Assembly (NCBI GenBank): GCA_031296165.1
Contig: JARLGF010000130.1
Span: 1 to 34,202, forward strand
DNA from: Occallatibacter sp.
Lineage (GTDB): Bacteria; Acidobacteriota; Terriglobia; Terriglobales; Acidobacteriaceae
Direction of reading: 5' to 3'
Length of the DNA stretch: 34,202 bases
The position numbers were made by a program, and so were the translations under genes. The notes under the pieces are model-generated. The model had not been told where the DNA came from and made no database searches. It saw only the letters and a program-made list of their open reading frames with translations. Shown in pieces: positions 1 through 7,310 of the stretch; the first letter of the stretch is position 1, and each line of letters starts with the position of its first letter.

Positions 1-1
1 A

Positions 2-172
2 GTCGCGATGGTGGGTCCGGAGGTAGAAGTGCGTTATCGGCTGCCGTTCATGCCGTTTATATGCATTTTTGCGGCTGCAGGGTTCATTGAAGGCCGGCGC
101 CGCACTATCCATGACCGCGAGAGGCTTGTGCCTCAAGTTGCAGAACCGGGGCATCACGACCTGGACGGATAG
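2..172 (+). CDS. C-terminal end of a probable membrane glycosyltransferase (5' truncated)
   Basis: An open frame enters from the left edge and stops at TAG 170-172, giving 56 residues with no start inside the window. It contains the run EVRYRLPFMPF followed by a hydrophobic stretch (ICIFAAAGF) and a charged, soluble tail. An E-x-RYRLP-x-x-P motif just before a last membrane helix is typical of the C-terminus of polytopic glycosyltransferases of the ArnT/PMT-like group, which use polyprenyl-phosphate sugars. This fits the methyltransferase and GT2 genes that follow. The family assignment rests on this short motif, so it is tentative. The reading frame itself is clear and is distinct from the downstream non-coding stretch. 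Confidence 0.5.
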   Translation, partial: VAMVGPEVEVRYRLPFMPFICIFAAAGFIEGRRRTIHDRERLVPQVAEPGHHDLDG

Positions 173-407
173 CACTATGCGGTTGCTGGTCTGATGTATC
201 TCGTGCATTCCAAACGTTCCAAGCCGGATTCTTCCTTGCAGCTATGATCGGTCTAGTAATTTACGCCGATGGGCGCGGGATTTACGAAAACCAGTTCTCC
301 TAAGCAACTTCATGTAAGTTGTTTAAAATCTCCACCAGCCAAAGCCGGTTTCTTGCTCAAAATGGAGATTCCAGTTTCAGCCTACTCAGAATTGGAGGGC
401 GCCAAGC
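173..407. other. Intergenic gap, no gene seen
   Basis: About 235 bases without a convincing reading frame. A weak inverted repeat (CAACTT 305-310 with AAGTTG 316-321) is present. The Shine-Dalgarno of the next gene (GGAGGG) lies at the right end. Confidence 0.4.
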
Positions 408-1049
408 ATGAGCTTCAAAGATGCAGAAATTGTGGACCTCAATCGCGGTTATCTGGATAACATATGGGATGATTTCACATCGGAGAGATATGCCCAGTTC
501 GTGAAGCATTTTCCATCCCACACTCGTGATGTATTGGATATCGGCTGCAACGCCGGCCGGGGTGGACAGATCGTCAAATCCATGATGCCAAGCGCCCAAA
601 TTGTTGGGCTTGACTGTGTTTCGGAGCGGCTTCAGCAACTTGATCCAAGCGTCTATCGATCGACCATTTGTGGATTTGCCGATAATATCGATTCGCCAAG
701 CAACAGTTTCGACGCAATCGTCGCCGGCGAGATCATTGAACATATTCCCGGCGTATCTGTATTCCCTGCGCTGTGCGAGATGTTTCGCGTTTTGCGTCTA
801 CGGGGCCGTCTGCTGCTGACGTCACCGAATCCTCACTACCTATACAATCGGCTCAAAGGACGGAGCATCTTCACCGAACCGGCCCATATCTCGCAACATA
901 CTTGCGCCGGCATACGCCGCAAGCTTGAAGACGCCGGTTTCTCTAATATTCGCATCTGCGGAAGTGGAAGGGTGACGCGATATTTAGGACAACACTTCCC
1001 AATTATCAGCGCCTACGGCAGTTATCTTGCCGTTGCGGATAAGTGGTAA
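408..1049 (+). CDS. SAM-dependent class I methyltransferase
   Basis: 213 residues. The N-terminal half has a class I motif I, VLDIGCNAGRGG (about residues 42-53), where S-adenosylmethionine binds. An acidic strand end (VGLDCVSERL) and a motif IV-like AIVAGEIIEHI follow, then LLLTSPNPHYLYNRL, which is the usual methyltransferase type 11/12 order. The start ATG has GGAGGG seven bases upstream. Neighbours are glycosyltransferases, so a role in methylating a surface glycan or its lipid-linked precursor is plausible, but the substrate cannot be read from the sequence. Base composition is less GC-rich than the housekeeping genes to the right, as often seen in polysaccharide clusters. The frame closes normally with ADKW. 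Confidence 0.8.
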   Translation: MSFKDAEIVDLNRGYLDNIWDDFTSERYAQFVKHFPSHTRDVLDIGCNAGRGGQIVKSMMPSAQIVGLDCVSERLQQLDPSVYRSTICGFADNIDSPSNSFDAIVAGEIIEHIPGVSVFPALCEMFRVLRLRGRLLLTSPNPHYLYNRLKGRSIFTEPAHISQHTCAGIRRKLEDAGFSNIRICGSGRVTRYLGQHFPIISAYGSYLAVADKW

Positions 1050-1480
1050 GGATGAGCTCTTGCGGAGGATGATCCATAATACTTGGCAGCCCGCGCCTAA
1101 ACCGGAGTCACCTTTATTGAAAGAGAGGCTGAAAAGCCGGTTTGTATTTCACCCATTGGGTTCACACCTCGGGATGTTTTCGCCCCGCTTACGCGCTTAT
1201 AGATATTAGTGATTATGACGCTCCGAGGTTTCAGAATGTTGAATCAAAGAGGAAATACGGGCCAATATTTGGGAGGGGTTACCCGACATCCGCTGGAATA
1301 CGCACCCCGGGATTGGAACTGACGATCGAACCAATAGCATGTGGCCAACGAGGTGCGAGGTGAAGTAATCCTTGGTGCAAGTAACCGGATTCCGTCAAGG
1401 CTGTGCTATACCAATCTTAAGCACTGCGCCTGCTAATTTGCAGCGTTTCTACTGCATGTTCTGAGCCAAAGGAGATTCGG
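1050..1480. other. Intergenic gap, no supported gene
   Basis: About 430 bases. Short open frames exist (for example 1027-1209 and 1142-1363), but they lack a ribosome site and recognisable motifs. No tRNA fold or strong terminator was seen. The right end carries the AAAGGAGATT ribosome site of the glycosyltransferase gene. Confidence 0.4.
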
Positions 1481-2638
1481 ATGGCTGAAGTGAACATTGA
1501 ACTGAGCATCATCATGCCGTGCTTGAACGAAGCAGAAACCCTTGCAACCTGCATCCGGAAAGCTCAGAGCTATCTAGACCGGTCCGGGGTGAGCGGTGAG
1601 ATTGTTATCGGCGACAACGGTTCAACCGATGGTTCTCAGCAGATTGCCACAAGCCTCGGTGCGCGGGTGATTGCCGTTCCTATTCGCGGTTATGGTGCTG
1701 CGCTGCAAGCGGCGATCACTAACGCGAGAGGCATCTATTGCATCATGGGCGACTCAGATGACAGTTATGACTTCGAACACCTGGATAGCTTTGTCCTGAA
1801 GCTGCGCGAAGGCTATGACGTTGTCATGGGGAACAGGTTTAAAGGCGGCATCAAGCCTGGGGCCATGCCGTGGAAGAACCGCTACATTGGAAATCCCATT
1901 CTCTCGTCTATCGGAAAAATCCTATTCCACGCGGAGGCAGGGGATTTCCATTGCGGTATCCGGGGATTCTCGAAAGCGGCATTCCTGCAGATGGATTTGA
2001 GAACCACCGGAATGGAATTCGCGTCCGAGATGGTGATCAAGGCCAAACTGAAGGGAATGAAGATAACAGAAGTGCCTACTATCCTCAGTCCCGATGGCCG
2101 CTCCCGTCCGCCGCATCTGCTCCCCTACCGCGACGGATGGCGGCATCTGCGCTTCATGCTGATGCATAGCCCGCGCTGGCTCTTCCTGTATCCAGGTATT
2201 TTCCTCATGCTGCTGGGTGTGGCCGGAGGCGCGTGGCTTCTGCCTGGGCCGCGCATGGTCCATGGCGTGGGGTTCGACGTCCATACGCTCTTATACGCCT
2301 TTGTGTTCGTGCTATTAGGCTTTCAGCTTGTTGCCTTTGCCGTGTTTACCAAAGTCTTCGCAATCTCCGAGGGTTTGCTGCCTGAAAATCCGCGCTTCAA
2401 TTTAGCTTTCCGCTACATCACGCTGGAAACCGGCCTGGCTGTCGGCGCGTTGTTGCTGACGATTGGAATTGGTGGCTCAATCTTTGCGGTGTCAGGCTGG
2501 GCGAAAATGAGCTTTGGCCCACTGGACTCCGACCATATGCTGCGCATCGTCATGCCAGCCGTATTCTCTCTTACACTGGGCGTGCAGATCATTTGCAGCA
2601 GTTTCTTCCTGAGCATCCTCGGGCTGCGGAAACGTTGA
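1481..2638 (+). CDS. GT2-family glycosyltransferase with C-terminal membrane helices
   Basis: 385 residues. The N-terminal 220 residues form a GT-A domain. It opens with ELSIIMPCLNEAETL, has the nucleotide-sugar binding IVIGDNGSTDGS (about 42-52), and the metal-binding acidic cluster GDSDDSYDF (about 90-98). MGNRFKGGIKPGAMPW and HCGIRGFSK follow, typical of dolichyl/polyprenyl-phosphate sugar transferases (DPM1-like). Four hydrophobic segments follow at roughly 225-252, 265-293, 312-337 and 355-382, so the enzyme should sit in the inner membrane. Its likely job is loading a sugar onto undecaprenyl phosphate for a polytopic transferase, which fits the truncated gene at the left edge. The start ATG is preceded by AAAGGAGA. 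The sugar is unknown. Confidence 0.87.
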   Translation: MAEVNIELSIIMPCLNEAETLATCIRKAQSYLDRSGVSGEIVIGDNGSTDGSQQIATSLGARVIAVPIRGYGAALQAAITNARGIYCIMGDSDDSYDFEHLDSFVLKLREGYDVVMGNRFKGGIKPGAMPWKNRYIGNPILSSIGKILFHAEAGDFHCGIRGFSKAAFLQMDLRTTGMEFASEMVIKAKLKGMKITEVPTILSPDGRSRPPHLLPYRDGWRHLRFMLMHSPRWLFLYPGIFLMLLGVAGGAWLLPGPRMVHGVGFDVHTLLYAFVFVLLGFQLVAFAVFTKVFAISEGLLPENPRFNLAFRYITLETGLAVGALLLTIGIGGSIFAVSGWAKMSFGPLDSDHMLRIVMPAVFSLTLGVQIICSSFFLSILGLRKR

Positions 2639-3081
2639 GCCGACTTCACGGTGGGCAGCGTGGGGGTAAACACCTCGCAACGCTGACCTAGGTTCAGTGG
2701 GGCGCCATCAGCCGCGCGGCAACGGGCGCGTGTTGGCAAAAAACAGATCCTGGACCAGGTATGGCAGAAAGAAAGAAGCTGTACGAAATAAATCAGCCGC
2801 CCAAAAAGGTGATGCTGGCCGCGATGACCTCAAAGGGCATAATCGCTGACCAGCATCGAAATAACGCCGTATTGTGTGCGTTCAGGCTCGTGCTGAAAGG
2901 CTACGATGAGAGTTCCAGAAGCTACAACCAATTCCTCCACCAAAGCTCATCTCTTGTTTTTGTCGGCTTAAACTGCAAGCCCATGAGCCGATCGTTCCTG
3001 TCTGCGCCCAGGATGCGATTCCCAAAGTAACCGCGCCCTTGCGCAATGCCAAATGTGCTACACCCCCTGAAACAGAGCGTT
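2639..3081. other. Intergenic gap, no supported gene
   Basis: About 440 bases between the glycosyltransferase gene and a minus-strand small gene. The open frame 2761-3030 (+) has no ribosome site and looks random. Its right part may hold the 3' end of the transcript of the gene at 3082-3351, but no clear terminator hairpin with a T tract was found. Confidence 0.35.
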
Positions 3082-3351
3082 TTAAAGAGCCCAGGACGGC
3101 GCGTGCCCCAGAATCGCAGCGCCGGAAAAAGCCAGGGGGCCGTCCCACTCCGGAACCAGAAAACCGCCTGTGGGATGCGCCTGCTGCCCTGGGTGGTTGC
3201 GGTGATGGTTGCGTAGCGTCTTTTGCATCTCGCGCAGCGTGTCTGCGCGCTCTGCGGGCGACTGACGCTCCCAGAACATGACAAATCCCTGGCCGCATAT
3301 GCAGCACTGGGCCTCGGAGTTTCCCTCTGTGCTCTTGCAAAGTACCTGCAT
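3082..3351 (-). CDS. Small cysteine-containing protein of unknown function
   Basis: 89 residues. The N-terminus has cysteines at 5, 16, 17 and 19 (AQCCICGQGF), followed by an amphipathic Arg/Glu-rich helix (WERQSPAERADTLREMQKTL) and a His-rich turn (NHHRNHPGQQAHP). The end of the domain reads GFLVPEWDGP. The Cys/His pattern suggests a small metal-binding or redox-sensing domain, but the function is not known to me. The ATG at 3351 has TTGAGG about eight bases upstream, which supports this frame over the overlapping antisense frames. It lies upstream of thrS and is transcribed away from it. I recall similar short proteins in other acidobacteria, which is memory, not a search. Confidence 0.6.
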   Translation of the reverse strand: MQVLCKSTEGNSEAQCCICGQGFVMFWERQSPAERADTLREMQKTLRNHHRNHPGQQAHPTGGFLVPEWDGPLAFSGAAILGHAPSWAL

Positions 3352-3620
3352 CTTTTTACCTCAAACCGGCCAGGCTTTTCCCAGCCACGAATGCGACGTT
3401 AGCGGACCGGTTCCATGCCTGTACATTCCCCATCGTGGCAAGTTGAGCGGTCTTTCGGGGCAGTGATTCATGCCTAATTCGAGGGATAAACAGCGCCCGG
3501 TGCAGTGCTCATTCTGCCAGGAACTGCGCCTGCCGCTCGACTTTGCGCCCGTTTTCCTTCTATCCTCAAAGAGTTGGCCGTGTTTTCTCAAGGCGCGGCC
3601 CCATTGGAATCCAAACCAAA

Positions 3621-5675
3621 ATGAGCACGCAAACCATTGCCGTACACTTGCCCGACGGGTCCATTCGTGAAGTGCCCGTGGGCACAACGCCCCTTGATAT
3701 TGCCAACTCCATTTCGCCGCGCCTGGCCGCGGCCTCCGTGGTCGCGCGGCTGAAGCCACTCTCCATCCCGCAGCCCAGGCAGAGCTCCTGCTGCGGTCAT
3801 GAGGACGACGAAGAATCCTCGGCCGAGGCCGAGATGTACGCTGCCGATGACGCCGCCGCAACGCGCCTGGTGGACCTTTCCACGCCGCTCACTGCGGACA
3901 CGCGCCTGGAGCTGGTCACTGAGAAAGACCCCGATGCGCTGAAGGTGGTGCGCCACTCCGCCGCCCATGTGCTGGCTACCGCGGTGCTGGAGCTCTTCCC
4001 GGAGACAAAGCTCGGCCACGGCCCCGCCACCGACTCCGGTTTCTTTTACGACTTCTACCGCGAAAAGCCCTTCACCCCGGAAGATCTGGCGGCGATCCAG
4101 GCCAAAATGGCCGAGGTCGTGGCGCGCAACGAGCCCTTCCACCGCGACTCCGCGCCCCGCGAACAGGCTCTGGCGGATTTCGAGCGCGACGGCGACTTCA
4201 TGAAGACGCACTTCGTTACCAAATTCACCGCGCCCGGCGATCAGGTCAGCTTTTATCGCAACGGGGATTTTGTGGACTTCTGCCGCGGGCCGCACGTGCC
4301 CTCCACTGGCCGCGTCAAGGCCTTCAAAGTGCTCTCGCTGGCCGGCGCCTACTGGCTCGGCGACGAAAAGAATCCCCAGCTTCAGCGCATTTACGGCACC
4401 GCATTCTTCTCGCAAAAGGAGCTGGACGCCCACTTCGCGCGGCTTGAAGAAGCAGCCAAGCGCGACCATCGTCTGCTCGGCAAGCAACTTGACCTGTTTA
4501 GCATTCAGGAGCTGGCCGGACCGGGACTGATCTTCTGGCATCCCAAGGGCGCCATGATCCGCAAGGTCATGGAAGACTGGATGCGCTCGGAGTGTTTGCG
4601 CCGCGGTTACTTGCTGGTTTACACGCCCCACGTGGCCCGCGTAAACCTGTGGCAGACCTCCGGCCATGAGGGTTTTTACTCCCAGAACATGTTCACCCCC
4701 ATGAAATTGGACGATGCGGACTATCGCATGAAGCCGATGAACTGTCCGTTTCATATCCTGATTTACAAAAACTCGCCCAAGAGCTACCGCGACTTACCCG
4801 CGCGTTATGCCGAGTTAGGCAACGTCTACCGCTACGAGCGCTCTGGAACCATGCACGGCCTGCTGCGCGTGCGCGGCTTTACCCAGGACGATGCCCACAT
4901 CTTCTGCACGCCGGGCCAGATTGAGGACGAAGTGGTAGCCTGCATCGACTTTGCCGAAGCGGTTCTCAAGACGTTCGGCTTCAAGGAGTTTAAGGTCGAG
5001 CTTTCCACCTGGGACCCCAACGACCGCGCCCACTACGCCGGCTCCGACGAGAACTGGAACCTGGCCGTAAGCTCTCTGCAAAGCGCCTTGGACCGCAAGG
5101 GAATCAAGTACAAGACCATCCCCGGCGAAGCCGCCTTCTACGGTCCCAAGATCGACATCAAAATCGTCGATGCGCTGGACCGCCTCTGGCAGTTATCCAC
5201 GGTGCAGTTTGACTTCAACCTGCCCGCTCGCTTTGAGCTGGAATACGTGGGCGAGGACGGCGAGCGCCATCAGCCCGTCATGGTTCACCGCGCGCTGTTC
5301 GGCTCGGTCGAGCGCTTCTTTGGCGTGCTCATCGAGCACTACGCCGGCGCCTTCCCGCTCTGGCTCGCGCCGGTGCAGGTGGGTCTGGTGCCCATCAGCG
5401 AACGGCACAAGGCCTATGCGGAAAAGGTCGAGAAAGCGCTGAAGGATGCGGGCCTCCGCGTGGAAGTCGATGATCGCAACGAGAAGATGAACGCCAAAAT
5501 TCGCGACTTTGCCAACCAGAAGACGCCGTACATCCTTGTCTTCGGCGACAAGGAAGAGGGCGCCAACGCGGTCAGCGTCCGCACCCGCGGCAAGGGCGAC
5601 CAGGGCTCCATTCCCCTGGCCGACTTCCTCGCCAAGGCCAAGGCGCTCGTAGACGGGCAGTCCATGGAACTATAG
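3621..5675 (+). CDS. thrS: Threonyl-tRNA synthetase
   Basis: 684 residues; charges tRNA-Thr in the cytoplasm. Domains in order: TGS (1-100), editing domain, class II catalytic core, anticodon-binding domain (about 570-675). Editing residues are intact: H112-S-A-A-H116 and C221-R-G-P-H225. The zinc ligands of the active site are visible as C375 (MKPMNCPFH), H426 (DDAHIFC) and H556 (MVHRALFGS). FYGPKIDI and GDKEEGANAVSVRTR are typical of the family. I chose ATG 3621 because MSTQTIAVHLPDGS aligns with the TGS start; the frame stays open to 3543, but those 26 residues look non-native. Odd: about 30 extra acidic residues with a Cys-Cys-Gly-His (57-60) interrupt the TGS domain at about 46-80. No T-box leader was recognised upstream. 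Confidence 0.97.
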   Translation: MSTQTIAVHLPDGSIREVPVGTTPLDIANSISPRLAAASVVARLKPLSIPQPRQSSCCGHEDDEESSAEAEMYAADDAAATRLVDLSTPLTADTRLELVTEKDPDALKVVRHSAAHVLATAVLELFPETKLGHGPATDSGFFYDFYREKPFTPEDLAAIQAKMAEVVARNEPFHRDSAPREQALADFERDGDFMKTHFVTKFTAPGDQVSFYRNGDFVDFCRGPHVPSTGRVKAFKVLSLAGAYWLGDEKNPQLQRIYGTAFFSQKELDAHFARLEEAAKRDHRLLGKQLDLFSIQELAGPGLIFWHPKGAMIRKVMEDWMRSECLRRGYLLVYTPHVARVNLWQTSGHEGFYSQNMFTPMKLDDADYRMKPMNCPFHILIYKNSPKSYRDLPARYAELGNVYRYERSGTMHGLLRVRGFTQDDAHIFCTPGQIEDEVVACIDFAEAVLKTFGFKEFKVELSTWDPNDRAHYAGSDENWNLAVSSLQSALDRKGIKYKTIPGEAAFYGPKIDIKIVDALDRLWQLSTVQFDFNLPARFELEYVGEDGERHQPVMVHRALFGSVERFFGVLIEHYAGAFPLWLAPVQVGLVPISERHKAYAEKVEKALKDAGLRVEVDDRNEKMNAKIRDFANQKTPYILVFGDKEEGANAVSVRTRGKGDQGSIPLADFLAKAKALVDGQSMEL

Positions 5676-5710
5676 TGTACTGATTCTAAAGTTCTTAGCA
5701 AAATCGCCGC

Positions 5711-5783
5711 TGTCATTCTGAGCGCACGGGGCCCCAAACGTTCTTCAGTTTGGGGGTGGTAAGCGAAGAATCTGCGGTTGCTT
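5711..5783. repeat. Dispersed intergenic repeat, split by a hairpin
   Basis: TGTCATTCTGAGCG (5711-5724) and AAGCGAAGAATCTGCGG (from 5761) are the two halves of a motif I know as a common intergenic repeat in acidobacterial genomes, where they normally lie together. Here about 36 bases separate them and include a perfect 8-bp stem, CCCCAAAC (5732-5739) with GTTTGGGG (5748-5755). The family assignment is from memory. Confidence 0.45.
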
Positions 5784-5846
5784 CTCGTTTATTTTTGACG
5801 CGAACATTAGACTCACCACACTAGCGTTCGTACCCCTGAGAAGAAT

Positions 5847-5895
5847 AAGCCCGGCAATCGAGTGTGCAGAAGCACATTCAATTGCCGGGCTTTTT
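5847..5895. terminator. Rho-independent terminator, probably shared by thrS and the converging gene
   Basis: A 12-bp perfect stem, AAGCCCGGCAAT (5847-5858) with ATTGCCGGGCTT (5881-5892), extended by an inner TGTGC/GCACA stem, is followed by TTTTT on the plus strand. It lies between convergent thrS and the minus-strand PH-domain gene. The minus-strand side has a weaker T-rich tail (TTATTCTTC). Confidence 0.85.
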
Positions 5896-5932
5896 ATGAA
5901 GTGAATGAAGAGGCAGCACGCTGCCCGCTCTT

Positions 5933-6796
5933 TTATCTGAAGCGAATCTTGTCCACTCGCTGCGCCTCCAACTGTCCGCCCTGGCGCAGAATGTCACGAA
6001 CATAGTCGGCGTTGCGCAGCCCGTATAACACGACGCTCGGCTTGGTAATCTCCAGATTCGAAATCCCAAACATGCGCAGCAGCAGCGGCTTCACAATCAC
6101 CGCATCGCCCAACTGGTGCAGTTCGTAGGGACGGTTTACTGAATGCAGCGAGCCCTCCTCCACGATCAACCGCTGACTGGACGCGCGGTATTTGGTGGTC
6201 ATCAGCTTCAGCAGGTAAGCCAGAAACAGCAGCGTCAGTAACCCCGCAAAGCCAACCTGGACCAGGATCAGGATGTGGTCCAGGTCGTTGCTGCGCCCGC
6301 TGTATGGCGTCTCGCTTGGCGGCTGGTCCGCGTCCGGCGCCGCGGCTGAAGTTGAGTCGGTAGAGGCCGCATCGGAAGGCTGATCCAGCGCGCGGCGTCC
6401 GCCTCTGGGCTTGTGTCCCGTCCTGCGCCCCGGTTCGCTTGTCCGGCTGACGGCTGAGGAGTGGATGCCAATGCTTTCCAAACCCGCCCGCGCCCAGGGA
6501 TTGTGCCCCACGTAATTCCGCCCCATCGAGCAGGCAATGATTACGATCGCCATCAGGATGGCGTACTTCACAAAGCGAGGCAGCAGCAACACCAGCGACG
6601 GCGTCTCCTGCCAGATCATCTCTTCGTCGGTGTTCTGGCGAATGTACTCAGCCCGCCCGGTTACGGCATTATCGCCAATATCGCTGATCACGCCGCTGGC
6701 TGCCTGCACGGGTATCGTCACAGGCTTCGTTTGCAGGGTACGGGGAATGCTGTGGGACGGCTGCAGTTGATTCGAGTCGTCGGGAGACTGCGCCAA
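5933..6796 (-). CDS. Membrane protein with bacterial PH-like (bPH2) domain
   Basis: 287 residues from the chosen start. Two membrane helices lie at about 69-90 and 174-196. A loop of about 80 residues between them is rich in Arg, Pro, Ala and Asp and looks disordered. The C-terminal 75 residues (about 200-272: TKYRASSQRLIVEEGSL, then FGISNLEI) match the bacterial PH-like domain of the YdbT/YdbS type. I chose TTG at 6796 because AGGAGG (6803-6808) sits exactly six bases upstream. The longer ATG at 6880 has no ribosome site and adds a low-quality Arg-rich leader. Function is unknown; such proteins are thought to act at the membrane. Transcription converges on thrS. Confidence 0.75.
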   Translation of the reverse strand: MAQSPDDSNQLQPSHSIPRTLQTKPVTIPVQAASGVISDIGDNAVTGRAEYIRQNTDEEMIWQETPSLVLLLPRFVKYAILMAIVIIACSMGRNYVGHNPWARAGLESIGIHSSAVSRTSEPGRRTGHKPRGGRRALDQPSDAASTDSTSAAAPDADQPPSETPYSGRSNDLDHILILVQVGFAGLLTLLFLAYLLKLMTTKYRASSQRLIVEEGSLHSVNRPYELHQLGDAVIVKPLLLRMFGISNLEITKPSVVLYGLRNADYVRDILRQGGQLEAQRVDKIRFR

Positions 6797-6954
6797 AAGA
6801 ATCCTCCTTCGACCGGCACGCTGCGCAGACTCACAAGAGCCGCGCGCGCCCGGAAGCGTGGATAATGGTCTTTCTTTCATTATAGGCGTGTCCGGATTTC
6901 CCGCTCCGGACTTGCCGGCAGAGGCAGTGCCCGTTATCCAGCTTATGGCTGCGA

Positions 6955-7098
6955 GGAAATGAGCGCAAAATCTGCGACTTCACCGCCAACCGGAAAGTGC
7001 CGTGCATCCTGTTCTCCGGCGATAACGAAGAATCGGCAAAAGTCACCAGCGTCCGGACCCGCGGCAAATACGATCGGGGCTCAGTGCCGCCGACGTAG
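6955..7098 (+). pseudogene. thrS: Decayed duplicate of the thrS 3' end
   Basis: Read in the frame starting at 6955, about 47 codons align with the ThrRS anticodon-binding domain. The relic has NERKICDFTANRKVPCIL where thrS has NEKMNAKIRDFANQKTPYIL, and SVRTRGKYDRGS where thrS has SVRTRGKGDQGS. The relic lacks a start, has lost a few codons, and ends early at TAG 7096-7098. The ten bases from its stop onward, TAGTGTACTG, are identical to those at the thrS stop (5673-5682). The intact thrS ends 1.3 kb upstream in the same orientation with the PH-domain gene between, so this is a local partial duplication that has decayed, not an independent gene. Confidence 0.8.
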
Positions 7099-7119
7099 TG
7101 TACTGCCAAGGCTGATATT

Positions 7120-7236
7120 ACAGTTGTAGATAGCTCCGACGGAGGGAGCAGGGGGTTTCAACCCCCTGAAAATGGGCCAAATAACGCGGCCTTTAGATGG
7201 GCCCGGGCCGCTGTCTCCGAAGCCAAATACAACTGT
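7120..7236. repeat. Multi-hairpin intergenic element
   Basis: A 9-bp perfect outer inverted repeat, ACAGTTGTA (7120-7128) with TACAACTGT (7228-7236), encloses two inner hairpins. One is CAGGGGGTT/AACCCCCTG (7149-7168); the other is GCGGCC (7176-7181) with GGCCGC (7206-7211). The layout resembles a three-stem RNA or a small non-autonomous palindromic repeat. Nothing in it codes. It lies between the thrS relic and the Uma2 gene. Confidence 0.5.
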
Positions 7237-7246
7237 GGTACTTAGG

Positions 7247-7284
7247 CGCTGGTGGAGGAGCAGTCGACGGAACTCTGGAAATAT
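7247..7284. repeat. Dispersed repeat copy A
   Basis: GCTGGTGGAG followed a few bases later by GACGGAACTC resembles 8488-8525, with roughly three quarters of positions matching. Both copies lie in non-coding DNA on either side of the Uma2 gene. Confidence 0.5.
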
Positions 7285-7310
7285 CGCCCAAATCGGAGGA
7301 TACTGTTTCC

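Noticed and set aside
1027-1209. 60-codon open frame overlapping the end of the methyltransferase
   Set aside because: No ribosome site and no recognisable motif. The methyltransferase already ends in a natural way, so a frameshifted continuation is not needed.
1250-1345. Possible tRNA around a GATCGAACC stretch
   Set aside because: No acceptor stem or anticodon arm can be folded around it.
2761-3030. 89-codon plus-strand frame
   Set aside because: No ribosome site, random-looking composition, no domain.
3352-3620. Possible T-box leader of thrS
   Set aside because: No specifier loop or conserved antiterminator sequence could be found, and no terminator precedes the start.
3588-4754. 388-codon minus-strand frame inside thrS
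   Set aside because: Antisense shadow of a GC-rich gene; the plus strand encodes ThrRS with all motifs.
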